From positions 1 through 55,277 of the forward strand of contig CAIQOK010000150.1 in the NCBI GenBank assembly GCA_903873415.1: a stretch of DNA of 55,277 nt, given 5' to 3'. The position numbers and the translations under genes were made by a program. The notes below the pieces were generated by a model. That model had not been told where the DNA came from, ran no database searches, and was given only the letters and a program-made list of their open reading frames with translations. Positions 9,122-18,204 of the stretch are shown piece by piece. The DNA is from an uncultured Verrucomicrobiota bacterium (GTDB taxonomy: Bacteria > Verrucomicrobiota > Verrucomicrobiia > Limisphaerales > CAIQOK01). Within the stretch, counting starts at the first letter, position 1; every line of letters starts with the position of its first letter.

Positions 9122-9811
9122 TTACACTAGGCAGATTGTCAGCTTTTTAGGCCCATGGGCGCCAAGCACCAAAATCCGCTCAATATCCCCCGTCCGGCTC
9201 GGGCCGGTGATGAACGAGATCATGCTCGGATAATTGGCGCCGTATTTCTGCCTGAGCAACTGGAAGGCTGCCGGCAGGTCGCGCAGCAGTTGCTCGCGCC
9301 GCGCCAAGACAACATGGTGCGGTGGCAACACCGACAAGGCCCGCCCGCCCGCACTCCGGTTGGTGACCAGCACACTGCCGGTCTGCGCAACGAGCGCGTC
9401 GCACTCGGTGATCGCCGCATCGCATTGCTCCATGGAATGCACATCGTAGCCCCCGTCGGTCTGTAACACGGGCAACCCCAACGCGCCGCAGGCGTCCCCG
9501 GTCAAGCACCCCTGATGCGTGGCGATTTTTTTCCAGCCCTCTTCAGCGGCCAGGGCGCGGAGCAGGCCCGCCAGAGCATCCAAATTGGCCGCCTCATGCA
9601 CAGCGGCCTTCAGATTCATTGCGTTGGTACGGAAGGCAGTCAGTTGATCCGCCGCCGACTCGCCTACAGGAGGCAGCCAAGCCCGCGCTTGTGCGGCGGG
9701 TGCCCCCGCAGCGGGCCTGAGCGATCCATGGCTCTGGTGCTGTCCGGGGCGCGGGGCTTCCACCTGGAGGGCCTCGCGGATCCGGCCGAGAATTTTCTCA
9801 CGTTCCGTCAT
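9122..9811 (-). CDS. lutC: Lactate utilization protein C (LUD domain)
   Basis: LutC is a soluble component of the LutABC iron-sulfur complex that oxidises L-lactate to pyruvate. The 229-residue protein has the LUD-domain features: an ALxxLL-rich N-terminal helix region, an ECDALVAQTGSVLV segment and C-terminal SFITGPSRTGDIE followed by LGAHGPKK. The ATG at 9811 is preferred; the frame runs 57 codons further upstream but that part is basic, low in complexity and unlike the family. It is the last gene of the lut cluster, 94 nt after lutB. Confidence 0.9.
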   Translation of the reverse strand: MTEREKILGRIREALQVEAPRPGQHQSHGSLRPAAGAPAAQARAWLPPVGESAADQLTAFRTNAMNLKAAVHEAANLDALAGLLRALAAEEGWKKIATHQGCLTGDACGALGLPVLQTDGGYDVHSMEQCDAAITECDALVAQTGSVLVTNRSAGGRALSVLPPHHVVLARREQLLRDLPAAFQLLRQKYGANYPSMISFITGPSRTGDIERILVLGAHGPKKLTICLV

Positions 9812-9905
9812 GACTTGTTGTTTTTTAAATCGAAGTCCCAAATTCAAATCATGCCGCAAAAAAGAGTCCGGCAGGAATTCCAGCGCGGCTTGGAATTGGA
9901 AACGC

Positions 9906-11300
9906 TCATCCCCGTTCCTTCCACCATTCCTTGAAGGTCTGCGGCGCGATTTGCGGGGTCTCCCTGGTTTTTGTCCAGGCATAAGCCGGATCGAGTCGCG
10001 TGCCCTTGACCAGGGGATGAAGCATCTGGCCGAGCCGGCCGAATTTCGGGATCAGCGCGTAGAGGGACGGGCGGTTGAAAACAAAGTTCATCGCCCGGAA
10101 TCCGAGTTTCCATGGCGTCGAGGCTTTCTGGCGGACTGAATTGCGCCGGTTTTGGAGGAGGTGATGCGCCAGATCAATTTTTACCGGGCAGGTCTCGGTG
10201 CAGGCGCCGCACAACGAACTGGCGTTGGAGAGGTGCTTCCATTCCTGCAACCCGCGCAGGTGAGGGGTGATGACCGCCCCGACCGGTCCGGAATAGGTGG
10301 TGCCATAGGTGTGCCCGCCCACATTGCGAAAGATGGGGCAGACATTCAGGCAGGCACCGCAGCGGATGCAATGCAGGGAATCGCGCTGTTCGGGATCGGC
10401 CAGCAGTTCCGTGCGGCGGTTGTCCAGCAGGATCACATGCCATTCCTCCGGACCGTCGGATTCGCCGGGTTGACGCGGTCCGCCATACATCGTATTGTAG
10501 CAGGTCAGGGCCTGGCCGGTGCCCGAGGTGGCCAGCATCGGCAGGAACAACGCCAGATCATCCAGACGCGGCAGCACTTTCTCAATCCCAAGCAGGGTGA
10601 CCATCGTCTTCGGCAGCGCCGCTGTCAGCCGGGCGTTCCCCTCGTTCTCCGTGATCGAAATCATCCCCGTCTCCGCCACGGCAAAATTCCCCCCGGTGAA
10701 CCCGACATCGGCGGAGAGGTATTTCTGGCGCATGACCCGTCTGGCCACCATCGTGAGTTCCTCCGGACTGTCCGAGGAATTGATCGACAGCTCGCGGTTG
10801 AACAGGTCCCGGATGTCCCCGCGGGTCAGATGCATCGCGGGAAAAACGATGTGGTAAGGCGGCTCGTGCTTGAGCTGGACGATATACTCGCCAAGATCGG
10901 ATTCCACCACCTCGTAACCCTCTTGCTCCAAGGCATGGTTGAGGTGGATTTCCTCGGAGGTCATCGCCTTGGATTTGATGATGGATCGGGCTTTTTTATC
11001 GCGCAGGATGCCGCTGATGATACCGCGGGCCTGCTCGCCCGTGCCGGCCCAGTGCACCTTGGTGCCGCGGGCCTCAAGCTTGGAAACCAACTCCTCCAGA
11101 TGTGTGTCCAGATGGTTCACCGCCTCCCACTTTGTCTCGGCGGCGGCCTGGCGGGCGGCGGCATAATCCAGAAAAGCCCCCCGCGACTTGTCCCGGACAA
11201 CCTCATATTTGCCCAGCGCCGTTTGGATGATCGCGCGGTGGCGCAGATCGTGGGTGAGGATCTCGGCCTGCTCCTTGAATTGGTCTACAGCGCTGCTCAT
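9906..11300 (-). CDS. lutB: Lactate utilization iron-sulfur protein B
   Basis: The 464-residue LutB has an N-terminal LUD domain with SKAMTSEEIHLN and ADVGFTGGNFAVAETG segments. It also has two ferredoxin-like clusters, CIRCGACLNVCP (Cys311, 314, 317, 321) and CGACTETCP (Cys364, 367, 371). With LutA and LutC it makes a cytoplasmic L-lactate dehydrogenase complex that passes electrons to the respiratory chain. It lies between lutA and lutC on the minus strand. The 117-nt gap to lutA includes a small hairpin (CCCC TTAATCA GGGG). Confidence 0.95.
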   Translation of the reverse strand: MSSAVDQFKEQAEILTHDLRHRAIIQTALGKYEVVRDKSRGAFLDYAAARQAAAETKWEAVNHLDTHLEELVSKLEARGTKVHWAGTGEQARGIISGILRDKKARSIIKSKAMTSEEIHLNHALEQEGYEVVESDLGEYIVQLKHEPPYHIVFPAMHLTRGDIRDLFNRELSINSSDSPEELTMVARRVMRQKYLSADVGFTGGNFAVAETGMISITENEGNARLTAALPKTMVTLLGIEKVLPRLDDLALFLPMLATSGTGQALTCYNTMYGGPRQPGESDGPEEWHVILLDNRRTELLADPEQRDSLHCIRCGACLNVCPIFRNVGGHTYGTTYSGPVGAVITPHLRGLQEWKHLSNASSLCGACTETCPVKIDLAHHLLQNRRNSVRQKASTPWKLGFRAMNFVFNRPSLYALIPKFGRLGQMLHPLVKGTRLDPAYAWTKTRETPQIAPQTFKEWWKERG

Positions 11301-11417
11301 GTTGAAAACCCCTTAATCAGGGGATGAAAAACCGTTTTCATGCCGCGGGCCGCATCTAAGGGGGAGAGTGCGCCGCGGTCATTGCCTGATGGATTGCGGT
11401 TCATGCTTGGTTGGAAG

Positions 11418-12131
11418 TCATCTGGATGCGAGCACTTCCGCCAGATGAATCGTCTTGAACTTGCGCCCCTGTTTGTCCGCCAGTCCCTGAATGTGCATCA
11501 GACAACTCGAATCGTTGGACACAATGTATTCCGCGCCGGTTTCGGCGGCCTGCGCGCATTTCACCTCGCCCATTGCGGTGGAGATCATCGGGAATTTCGA
11601 GGCGAAGGTGCCGCCAAATCCGCAGCAGACCTCCTCCTTGAGCTCCACCAGCTCGAGTCCGCGCACCTTGGAGAGCAGGGCCCTGGGCCCCTTTTTGAGG
11701 CCAAGCTCGCGCAAACCGTGACAGCCATCGTGAAAGGTCACCCTGTGCGGGAAATGCGCGCCCAGATCGGTCACGCCCAGCTTCGTCACCAGAAAGTCGG
11801 AGAATTCCCAGCACTTGGCCGACAGCGCCCGGGCCTGATCCTCCTGCGGGGTGCCTGCAAAAAGCTGGGGATAAAAAACCTTGAGCATGGCCCCGCACGA
11901 GCCGGAAGGAATGACCACCGCCTCGGCATTCTTAAGCCGCTGCAGCACTGGCTCCGCCGCCACCCTCGCCTCCTCCCAGTAACCCGAATTGAACGACGGC
12001 TGCCCGCAGCAGTTGAGCTCCGCCGGAAAGTCAATCCGATGCCCCAATTGCTCAAGCACCCGCACCAGGCTGATGCCGGCCTTTGGATACAAAAGATCCA
12101 CAAAGCAGGGAATGAAAAGCGTTACAGTCAT
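11418..12131 (-). CDS. lutA: Lactate utilization protein A (CCG-domain Fe-S protein)
   Basis: LutA is the third component of the L-lactate oxidation complex, with two CCG domains like those of heterodisulfide reductase and glycolate oxidase GlcF. Motifs are NCCGQP (Cys41-Cys42) and EVCCGFGG (Cys169-Cys170), with further cysteines in SGSCGA and HDGCHG. Length (237) is normal. It is the first gene of lutABC. A -10-like TAATAT and a nested palindrome lie immediately upstream, suggesting local control of the operon. No regulator gene is adjacent. Confidence 0.94.
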   Translation of the reverse strand: MTVTLFIPCFVDLLYPKAGISLVRVLEQLGHRIDFPAELNCCGQPSFNSGYWEEARVAAEPVLQRLKNAEAVVIPSGSCGAMLKVFYPQLFAGTPQEDQARALSAKCWEFSDFLVTKLGVTDLGAHFPHRVTFHDGCHGLRELGLKKGPRALLSKVRGLELVELKEEVCCGFGGTFASKFPMISTAMGEVKCAQAAETGAEYIVSNDSSCLMHIQGLADKQGRKFKTIHLAEVLASR

Positions 12132-12143
12132 GGGCGATCAGAT

Positions 12144-12175
12144 ATTATCCGGCAACGCCGGATGCACGGGATAAT
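12144..12175. promoter_or_regulatory. Nested palindrome upstream of lutA (possible operator)
   Basis: ATCCGGC-AAC-GCCGGAT at 12147-12163 is a perfect inverted repeat. It is nested between ATTATCC at 12144-12150 and GGATAAT at 12169-12175. It lies 13-44 bp upstream of the lutA start and overlaps the minus-strand -10-like TAATAT. A dimeric repressor site is the simplest reading; a transcript hairpin is the alternative. Confidence 0.4.
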
Positions 12176-12363
12176 AAAACCGGCACGAACCAAACCAAGC
12201 ACAAAACTCCGGCGCCCAAAGCTCTTCGTCGCAAAAGACGGCGGACGACGGGACCGCGGGACCACGGACAACTGATTTTTTCGTTCTTCCTCCGGGCCAG
12301 AAAGGAACACGAGGAAAGTTGGCAGTTGGCAGTCCAAGTTGGCCGTTCGTGATTTTTCGGTGG

Positions 12364-12442
12364 TTTTCAAGCTCCGGAGGAGCGACCTGTCTATAGCGAC
12401 CCCGTTTCAAAAGAAAATCCAAGCTCCGTAGGAGCGGCACTT
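12364..12442. repeat. REPIN-like element, half copy R2
   Basis: It matches the left half of R1 and R3: hairpin GCTCCGGAGGAGC, then GCGACCTGTCTATAG, a short spacer and a second hairpin GCTCCGTAGGAGC. The right-hand inverted half is absent. The preceding DNA (about 12260-12350) has 'gttcttcctccgggccagaaaggaacac' and a degenerate GTTGGCAGTTGGCAGT run. Both also occur next to R3. Confidence 0.65.
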
Positions 12443-12848
12443 CGCGACGGATGAATGCCTTGTGCTGCCGGATTTCGCCGGTCGCTGCGGGTTCCAGATT
12501 CTGACATTTGCCCGCTGCCCCCTCCTCCATCCCCCGCGTCTTGTCACCAGCGCATACCTCAATTTTGCCGTTGTGCCAAGTGACATCCCTGTTACGATCC
12601 AAGCATTGAACCAATGAAATCGCTTGCAGAATCTATTGTTGTCGGGTGGTTTTGCATCAAGACAACCCTCACCAAGCACTCAGTGCTGACGATGGCAGGT
12701 CGCAGTCTATTCATATTTGATTCAAACTTGGGGCGTTTTTCGTGTCGGGCTGAATTCTAAATGGTTCTGGATGTGGCACATTTGAAATTTTCCGTACGGT
12801 GACAGTCAACAACAAACACAACAACAGCAAAAGTCCTACACTCAACAT
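12443..12848. other. Leader and spacer upstream of the beta-strand repeat gene
   Basis: I see no gene here. The last 50 nt before the ATG at 12849 are rich in CAA and A (about 12808-12835), an unstructured 5' leader without a recognisable ribosome binding site. Several weak AT-rich promoter-like segments exist (for example TTGATT near 12718) but none is convincing. Confidence 0.4.
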
Positions 12849-15800
12849 ATGAAGAACAAGAAGTTTTTAATGGCAGCCGCTGTGCTGGCCGCGGCGCTCT
12901 CGCCGGCCGCACTCCAGGCCGCAAATAACACATGGACCGGGGCGGCCGGTACAGCCCAAGACCCCCTTGGAGCAGTCACTTCCGGCTTCTGGGACTATGC
13001 GACAGCCAATTGGGCATCGCCCACGCTCTGGGCCAGCGGCGACAACGCTATCTTTGGCGGCAGTTCCGGCTGGACGATCATCGGTGACAATTCCGCATCC
13101 ACCATCGGGGTTGGGAACCTGACCTTCAACAGCGGTTGGAAATTTTCTGATGCGAGCTTTGCGGGCACTTCCGGCACCCTGATGCTGACCAATGCCACCA
13201 CGACGATCACCGTGGCTGCGGGGATGACCTTTACAAATCAGGTGTCTCTCAACGGCAGCACGGCCCTGACCTTTGCCGGAACAGGAACCACATATCTGAG
13301 CGCGGATGCAGCGGATCCGACCGCAGGCAACAAATACAAGGGCGGCACCTATATCCAGAGCGGCACGGTCGTCATGGCGGTTGGTGGCAATGAAAGCGCG
13401 CGCGGTGCCGCAGCAACACCTGGCACTTATGCCATCGACCAGCTCACTGGTCTGGACGCCAGTGCAACGCTGATCCTTGGCACAACCAACGACACCTTGG
13501 ACACAGCCAACAGCAACTATCGTCCGTATAATCCCCAAGTCTTAAACAATGACCGGGCCCTGAAGTTTAACTTGACTGGCGGAACCTTCATCGAACGCGG
13601 CGATAACAACGCCTTCACCGGTCCGTCCTTCTCCGGAACGGGCACGATTGTGAACGACTCCCCCTATGCCCGCTCCGTCTACAAGGTGGCCAACGCTGCC
13701 AATGGCGTCACTACTTGGGCTGGCTGTATCTCGGACGGTGGAGCCACAATCGCCCGCGCCAATTCGGGCCCCGGCTACCAGATGAATGTGGATATTAATG
13801 GATCCATGCCTGCCGGCGCAGTCCTCTATATCACCGGCAGCAATCACATGAGCGGATTCCTTCGTCTGTCCGGAGCGAACGATACTGTGAAGATGGGACC
13901 GGGCAGCGTGCTGTTCTACTGCCCTTCAATCGGGACTAATCCTCGTCAGCTGCTGATGAATTCCGGCACTTGGGATCTCAACGGAACCAGCCAGCAAGTG
14001 GGCACGGTCTACACTGGCAACGACTCCAATTCAAAGATCACCAACAGCGCCAATGGCACTGTTTCTACTTTGATCATGGGCGTCAATGTCACCAACTTGC
14101 TTTCCTACAACACGACGAACAACAACCCGGCAACCTATGCCAATCCTGGTAAGTATCCTCAGATGATACGTTCTGCCTTGTTGGATGACCCGTCCACGGG
14201 CGGCACCTTGGCCATCACCAAAGAAGGCATCGGTATCCAATCCATGGGCAATTTCTCGGGAGACGGCACCCCCCTCCCGTCCAATTATCATGGCGACACG
14301 ACCATCAATAACGGCACTTTGGAAGTGCTCTCCACTGGCGTCGTCAGCCCGAACAGCGCCTTTCGCCTGAACACGACGCAAGCCACCCTTCGCCTTCTCT
14401 ATTCCGGCAATGCTAATGTGAAGCAATTGTTCTTGAATGGCGTCCAGCAGCCCAATGGCGTTTATGGTTCTGGAAATGTTTCGGCGATCAGCGGTTCCGG
14501 TACCATCACCGTGACTGCATCCACCATTCCTCCTGCCGACAACGTGTGGGCGGGCGGCGGGTTTTACCAGTGGGATCATGTCGGTTCTTTCTGGAGCACG
14601 CCTGCGGTGTGGGTGGACGGCCAGAATGCAATCTTCGACGCCACAGGCGCGGCCAGCAGCCCTGTCACTGTTGCCGAGGCGATTTCCGCTCGCAACCTGA
14701 CCTTCAACACTGCGGGCTATACGATCAACGGATTAGGCGGCACGCTGTCGATTAGCAACACGGTGACGGCCAATCAGAACGCGATCATCGCCGTCGAACT
14801 GACTGGAGCCAACGGGCTGGTCAAGCAGGGTTCGGGCACTCTCTCGATCGCAGCGGACACCTATTTGAGCGCTGGCAACAACTACACCGGCGGCACGTAT
14901 GTCCGCGCCGGCACGCTGATCCTGTCGAACAGCTATGCGAACACCTCCGGCACTAGCTACGCCGTGGATAGCATTGAAGCATTGGACGCTGGCGCGACGG
15001 TGGTGATTGGGACAACAACGACGGATGGTGGCGTGACGTTCAGCAACGTGCGCGGCCAGATCGGCGGGGAGAATAGCGCAGCCCATTTGCACATGACGGG
15101 TGGAACGTTGGATGTGAACAACGATAACAAGAACCAGCGCATCCCGGTGCCGGATGGCACGGGCTTAATCGTCAACAACGGCAGCCTGCAGCAGTCGGGC
15201 CTTCAAATTATACCGGACGGTCTGGACCATACATGGAGCGGTGTGATCGCCGACGGCAACAACGGAGTGCTGAATGGATTGAACAACACCGGCGCTGGCA
15301 AAGGCCCCGGCTACCAGATTGGTATCGTGCAGGCATCGGGAACGGGTAATTGGACCTGGACGGGTGCAAACACCTATTCCGGCTCGACGCGTCTGGACGG
15401 CGGAATAGTGCTTAAGCTCTCCGGAGCTGGCACGCTGGGGCGCCCGACTCTGACCAACGGCATGACCGGCCCGATGCGCTGGTACACTTGCTCGGTCGAC
15501 CTGAACGGCACAACCCAGACGATCTCGCTGATGACTGCTGGCAACGGCTCCTCGTCCAAGGTCTATAACTCGGCAGTGGGAACCACCTCCACGCTGGTCT
15601 TTGGATACGGCATGGAGCAGGCGTTCAACCGGAGTGCTAACTACTACTTCACGGACAACCTGGGCACAGGCGGCAAGCTGTCCCTGAAGAAGATCAACAC
15701 GCAGCCCTACATGAACAATGCGAACAATCCGCCGTATCTGGCGACCAACTGTCTGCAGCAGTTGTCAGGCCCCTGCGACTATAGCGGCGATACGATTGTG

Positions 15801-16229
15801 GATGGCGGTTGGCTGTGGCTGAGTTCGACGGCCTCTGTGAGCTCGAACAGCGCGTATCGGTTGGCGACGACAAATCAGGCGTTGCTGAAGCTGGCCTACT
15901 CTGGCGACGCACCTGTCCGTCAGCTGTGGATCAACGGCGTGCAGCAGCCTAACGGCACCTACGGTGCGAGCACGGCTGGTATTGATCCGGCCAGCACCGG
16001 CACCATCACGGTGACGGGATCCACTCTTGTGGTGAACCCTGTTCTCGGTGTCACCAAATCGGGCAATGCGCTGACGTTCACCTGGACCGGTAGCTTCACG
16101 CTGCAGGCCCAGACCAATACGACCAGCCAAGGCCTGGGAACCAACTGGGTCAACACGCCCTACACCAGCGGCCAGTCGATCAACATCGATTCGTCAAAGG
16201 GCGCGGTGTTCTTCCGGTTGAAGCAGTAA
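12849..16229 (+). CDS. Secreted autotransporter-associated beta-strand repeat protein
   Basis: The 1126-residue protein has a signal peptide (basic start, hydrophobic 5-18, cleavage near ALQA-A) and is built of Gly/Thr/Asn-rich beta-strand repeats of the PATR kind, such as 'LTFAGTGTTYLS' and 'YTGGTYVRAGTL'. The sequence is an internal duplication. One unit runs from about residue 25 to 560 and ends with QLFLNGVQQPNGVYG (about 524-538). The second runs from about 562 to 1060 and ends with QLWINGVQQPNGTYG. A C-terminal domain of about 60 residues ends in FFRLKQ, as in many Verrucomicrobial secreted proteins. I see no C-terminal autotransporter barrel. Function is unknown; it is presumably an exported, extended surface or matrix protein. 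Confidence 0.8.
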   Translation: MKNKKFLMAAAVLAAALSPAALQAANNTWTGAAGTAQDPLGAVTSGFWDYATANWASPTLWASGDNAIFGGSSGWTIIGDNSASTIGVGNLTFNSGWKFSDASFAGTSGTLMLTNATTTITVAAGMTFTNQVSLNGSTALTFAGTGTTYLSADAADPTAGNKYKGGTYIQSGTVVMAVGGNESARGAAATPGTYAIDQLTGLDASATLILGTTNDTLDTANSNYRPYNPQVLNNDRALKFNLTGGTFIERGDNNAFTGPSFSGTGTIVNDSPYARSVYKVANAANGVTTWAGCISDGGATIARANSGPGYQMNVDINGSMPAGAVLYITGSNHMSGFLRLSGANDTVKMGPGSVLFYCPSIGTNPRQLLMNSGTWDLNGTSQQVGTVYTGNDSNSKITNSANGTVSTLIMGVNVTNLLSYNTTNNNPATYANPGKYPQMIRSALLDDPSTGGTLAITKEGIGIQSMGNFSGDGTPLPSNYHGDTTINNGTLEVLSTGVVSPNSAFRLNTTQATLRLLYSGNANVKQLFLNGVQQPNGVYGSGNVSAISGSGTITVTASTIPPADNVWAGGGFYQWDHVGSFWSTPAVWVDGQNAIFDATGAASSPVTVAEAISARNLTFNTAGYTINGLGGTLSISNTVTANQNAIIAVELTGANGLVKQGSGTLSIAADTYLSAGNNYTGGTYVRAGTLILSNSYANTSGTSYAVDSIEALDAGATVVIGTTTTDGGVTFSNVRGQIGGENSAAHLHMTGGTLDVNNDNKNQRIPVPDGTGLIVNNGSLQQSGLQIIPDGLDHTWSGVIADGNNGVLNGLNNTGAGKGPGYQIGIVQASGTGNWTWTGANTYSGSTRLDGGIVLKLSGAGTLGRPTLTNGMTGPMRWYTCSVDLNGTTQTISLMTAGNGSSSKVYNSAVGTTSTLVFGYGMEQAFNRSANYYFTDNLGTGGKLSLKKINTQPYMNNANNPPYLATNCLQQLSGPCDYSGDTIVDGGWLWLSSTASVSSNSAYRLATTNQALLKLAYSGDAPVRQLWINGVQQPNGTYGASTAGIDPASTGTITVTGSTLVVNPVLGVTKSGNALTFTWTGSFTLQAQTNTTSQGLGTNWVNTPYTSGQSINIDSSKGAVFFRLKQ

Positions 16230-16242
16230 TCGGTTGATTCGC

Positions 16243-16281
16243 GGCGGGGAGTGCCGGTTGGCGGTGCTCCCCGCCTTTTTT
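16243..16281 (+). terminator. Rho-independent terminator of the beta-strand repeat gene
   Basis: GGCGGGGAG at 16243-16251 pairs with CTCCCCGCC at 16267-16275 and is followed directly by six T residues. This is the clearest intrinsic terminator in the window. Confidence 0.85.
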
Positions 16282-16286
16282 ATTGT

Positions 16287-16316
16287 TTGATATTCTTTTT
16301 CAAGAGCCGCTAGAGT
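16287..16316 (+). promoter_or_regulatory. Candidate promoter of the pseudopilin-like gene
   Basis: TTGATA at 16287-16292 and TAGAGT at 16311-16316 are spaced by 18 bp. They lie just after the terminator of the preceding gene and about 30 bp before the ATG at 16348. The downstream gene therefore probably has its own promoter. Confidence 0.4.
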
Positions 16317-16347
16317 GTGAGCATATTTCCCGATTTATCTGATACCA

Positions 16348-17169
16348 ATGAAAACCAAGAATTTTAGCGAGCGGTTTGATCGCCGGGGTTTCACCTTGAT
16401 CGAGCTGCTGGTGGTGATTGCGATTATAGCGATTCTGGCGGCGATGTTGTTGCCTGCTTTAAGCAAGGCCAGGCTCAAGGCCCAGGGGGCGAGCTGCATG
16501 AACAACGGGCACCAGCTTATTCTGGGGTGGAAGATGTATGCCGACGACAACCACGATCTGCTGCTGGCATCGCTGAATGTTAACACGGGGGATCCGCGGG
16601 TGGTGTGGGTGACCGGCAGTCTGGATTTCAACGGTGGGAATGCGAGCAATTGGGATGTGAACCAGGATTTGGTGAACAGTCCGCTGCTGCCGTTTGTGGG
16701 GAAGAGCTACACGGTTTTCAAATGCCCGGCCGATCAGGCGACGGTGACGGTGAGCGGGACGAAGCGGCCCCGGGTGCGGAGCATCTCGATGAGCCAGGCG
16801 TTTGATTTTGGAGGATGGCTGCCCAATCCGCCCTACCGGGTGTATGGCCGCACGACGCAGATTGTGAGTCCTGTGAAGACGTGGGTGTTCATGGACGAGC
16901 ATCCTGACAGCATCAACGACGCGGCGTTGGCGGTGAAGATGGCGGAGCCGACGGACACCGGGGGTGGGATCATTGATTTTCCTGCCAGTTATCATGGCGG
17001 ATCGTGCGGAATGGCGTTTGCGGACGGGCACTCTGAAATCCATAAGTGGAAGGGGAAGAAGATTCAGGCTCCAGTCACCTATACCGGTTCGATGGCCCTA
17101 AATGTGCCGGCGGATGATTCGCTGAGCGACATCATATGGCTGTCGAGTGTGACGACGGTTAAACAGTAA
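16348..17169 (+). CDS. Prepilin-type N-terminal cleavage/methylation protein with H-X9-DG motif
   Basis: The N-terminus [20 protein letters not shown] is a textbook type IV prepilin/type II pseudopilin signal: cleavage after Gly14, methylated Phe15, Glu at +5. The 273-residue protein also has an H-X9-DG segment ([12 protein letters not shown]), characteristic of the large pseudopilin-like families of Verrucomicrobiota, Planctomycetes and Lentisphaerae. These are thought to be minor pseudopilins of a type II secretion-like apparatus. That role is from family knowledge. Its position right after the exported beta-strand repeat protein hints at a link, but a terminator and a new promoter separate them. 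Confidence 0.85.
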   Translation: MKTKNFSERFDRRGFTLIELLVVIAIIAILAAMLLPALSKARLKAQGASCMNNGHQLILGWKMYADDNHDLLLASLNVNTGDPRVVWVTGSLDFNGGNASNWDVNQDLVNSPLLPFVGKSYTVFKCPADQATVTVSGTKRPRVRSISMSQAFDFGGWLPNPPYRVYGRTTQIVSPVKTWVFMDEHPDSINDAALAVKMAEPTDTGGGIIDFPASYHGGSCGMAFADGHSEIHKWKGKKIQAPVTYTGSMALNVPADDSLSDIIWLSSVTTVKQ

Positions 17170-17190
17170 GCGGGTAGGGGACAAAGGGCA

Positions 17191-17267
17191 GTTGGCAGTT
17201 GGCGGTTGGCGGTTGGCGGTTGGCGGTTGGCGGTTGGCGGTTGGCGGTTGGCGGTTGGCGGTTGGCT
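17191..17267 (+). repeat. GTTGGCG heptamer minisatellite
   Basis: Nine perfect consecutive copies of GTTGGCG occupy 17198-17260, flanked by one-base variants GTTGGCA (17191-17197) and GTTGGCT (17261-17267). A degenerate version precedes the half REPIN at 12364. The tract lies directly upstream of REPIN-like copy R3. Copy number is likely to vary by slippage. Confidence 0.9.
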
Positions 17268-17287
17268 GTGCGTGATTTTTAGGCGAT

Positions 17288-17515
17288 TTTCAAGCTCCGT
17301 AGGAGCAACCTTTCTATAGCAAGCCTAGTCCAAACGAAAATCCAAGCTCCGAAGGAGCGGCACAAAGGGTAGATGCGCAATGCAGGCAAATCCAATTTGT
17401 TTTGCGTGTGTCCTTGGCTCTTACCGCTTGCCTCCCTGTGCCGCCCCTGCGGGGCTGGGGAAGATTTTTGGATGGATGCGGATCTATAGACAGGTCGCGC
17501 CTCTGGCGCTTGAAA
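17288..17515. repeat. REPIN-like composite element R3
   Basis: The left end (17288-17319) reads TTTCAAGCTCCGTAGGAGC then ...CTATAG. The right end (17484-17515) is its imperfect inverted repeat, CTATAGACAGGTCGC then GCGCCTCTGGCGCTTGAAA. Both ends contain a mini-hairpin. Two more hairpins, GCTCCGAAGGAGC and GCCCCTGCGGGGC, lie inside in opposite orientation. It matches R1 at 312-570 over its full length. Confidence 0.72.
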
Positions 17516-17764
17516 AGCAGGGAAAGGGACAATCGGCAGTGGACAGTGGAGAGGATGGTTGCTGAGGTTCTTCGTTCTTCCCCGGCTAGAAAGGAACACA
17601 AGGAAGTTCGGAGGGCGGGGGGGTGAGGGTTAGAGATGGTTTTTATGAAGATTTTTGTGTAAGTGGCTTTTTTGTTAATTTCCCCTGCATCGGGCACGAG
17701 ATAAAATGAGCTGCGAGCCTTAGCTCGCGCCCCCAGCGGTCGAACAGTCTATCGTTTTCAAATT

Positions 17765-17866
17765 TTATCCTGCTCGATCCAGCCGGTGAATCCGCTCGCC
17801 AAATTCAATCGCAAAGCGGTTGAGCGCCACAGTCCATTTATGGATTGGACGAAAGAGCGGCCACAT
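17765..17866 (-). pseudogene. Possible IS256-type transposase C-terminal fragment
   Basis: A 33-codon minus-strand frame contains WTVALNRFAIEFGERI, which recalls the 'ALNQFAIxFxDR' C-terminal end of IS256/mutator transposases. Nothing upstream on the strand continues the homology. It would be a small relic; the call rests on one short motif. Confidence 0.35.
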
Positions 17867-17931
17867 TTCGCCTGTCCTTCGTCCTCAACGCAGCAGAGCG
17901 TTTCCAAAACACGCGTTTCCGGCGGGACACT

Positions 17932-18160
17932 ATTTATTCCACCCCCATCCCATAGAGGCTAGGTTGCGCCATCGAAAAATGAATCATCCATGGTAAACCT
18001 TCCGCCCCAAGCCAAATGGACTCTGGAGTTCATGAAGACCACGAAGAGAGAAAAGGGCTTCCGATTCCTCCGCCTCATCCGGCGTTTCATGGTTACCTCG
18101 GTTTTATCTCAAAGGTGCTTTCGATTGGTCGGAGATCTACGGTTGATCCCAAGGGCGGTT
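17932..18160 (-). repeat. Dispersed ~460-bp repeat, copy E (left half, inverted)
   Basis: On the minus strand this copy reads, in order, 'cttgggatcaaccgtagatctcc', the 'cacctttgagataaaac' block, 'gaggaatcggaagccc', 'catttggcttggggcgg', and 'gatggcgcaacc' then 'ctatgggatggg'. It corresponds to the left half of copy D. The remaining 17520-17930 shows only the small transposase-like relic and a GCGAGC-CTTA-GCTCGC hairpin near 17716-17731. Confidence 0.75.
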
Positions 18161-18204
18161 TTTGTGGTTTGATACCTGGCCTCTGGCCTGCAGCCAGGCA
18201 TCTC

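Noticed and set aside
17191-17267. CRISPR array
   Set aside because: The units are 7-bp tandem repeats without spacers and there are no cas genes.
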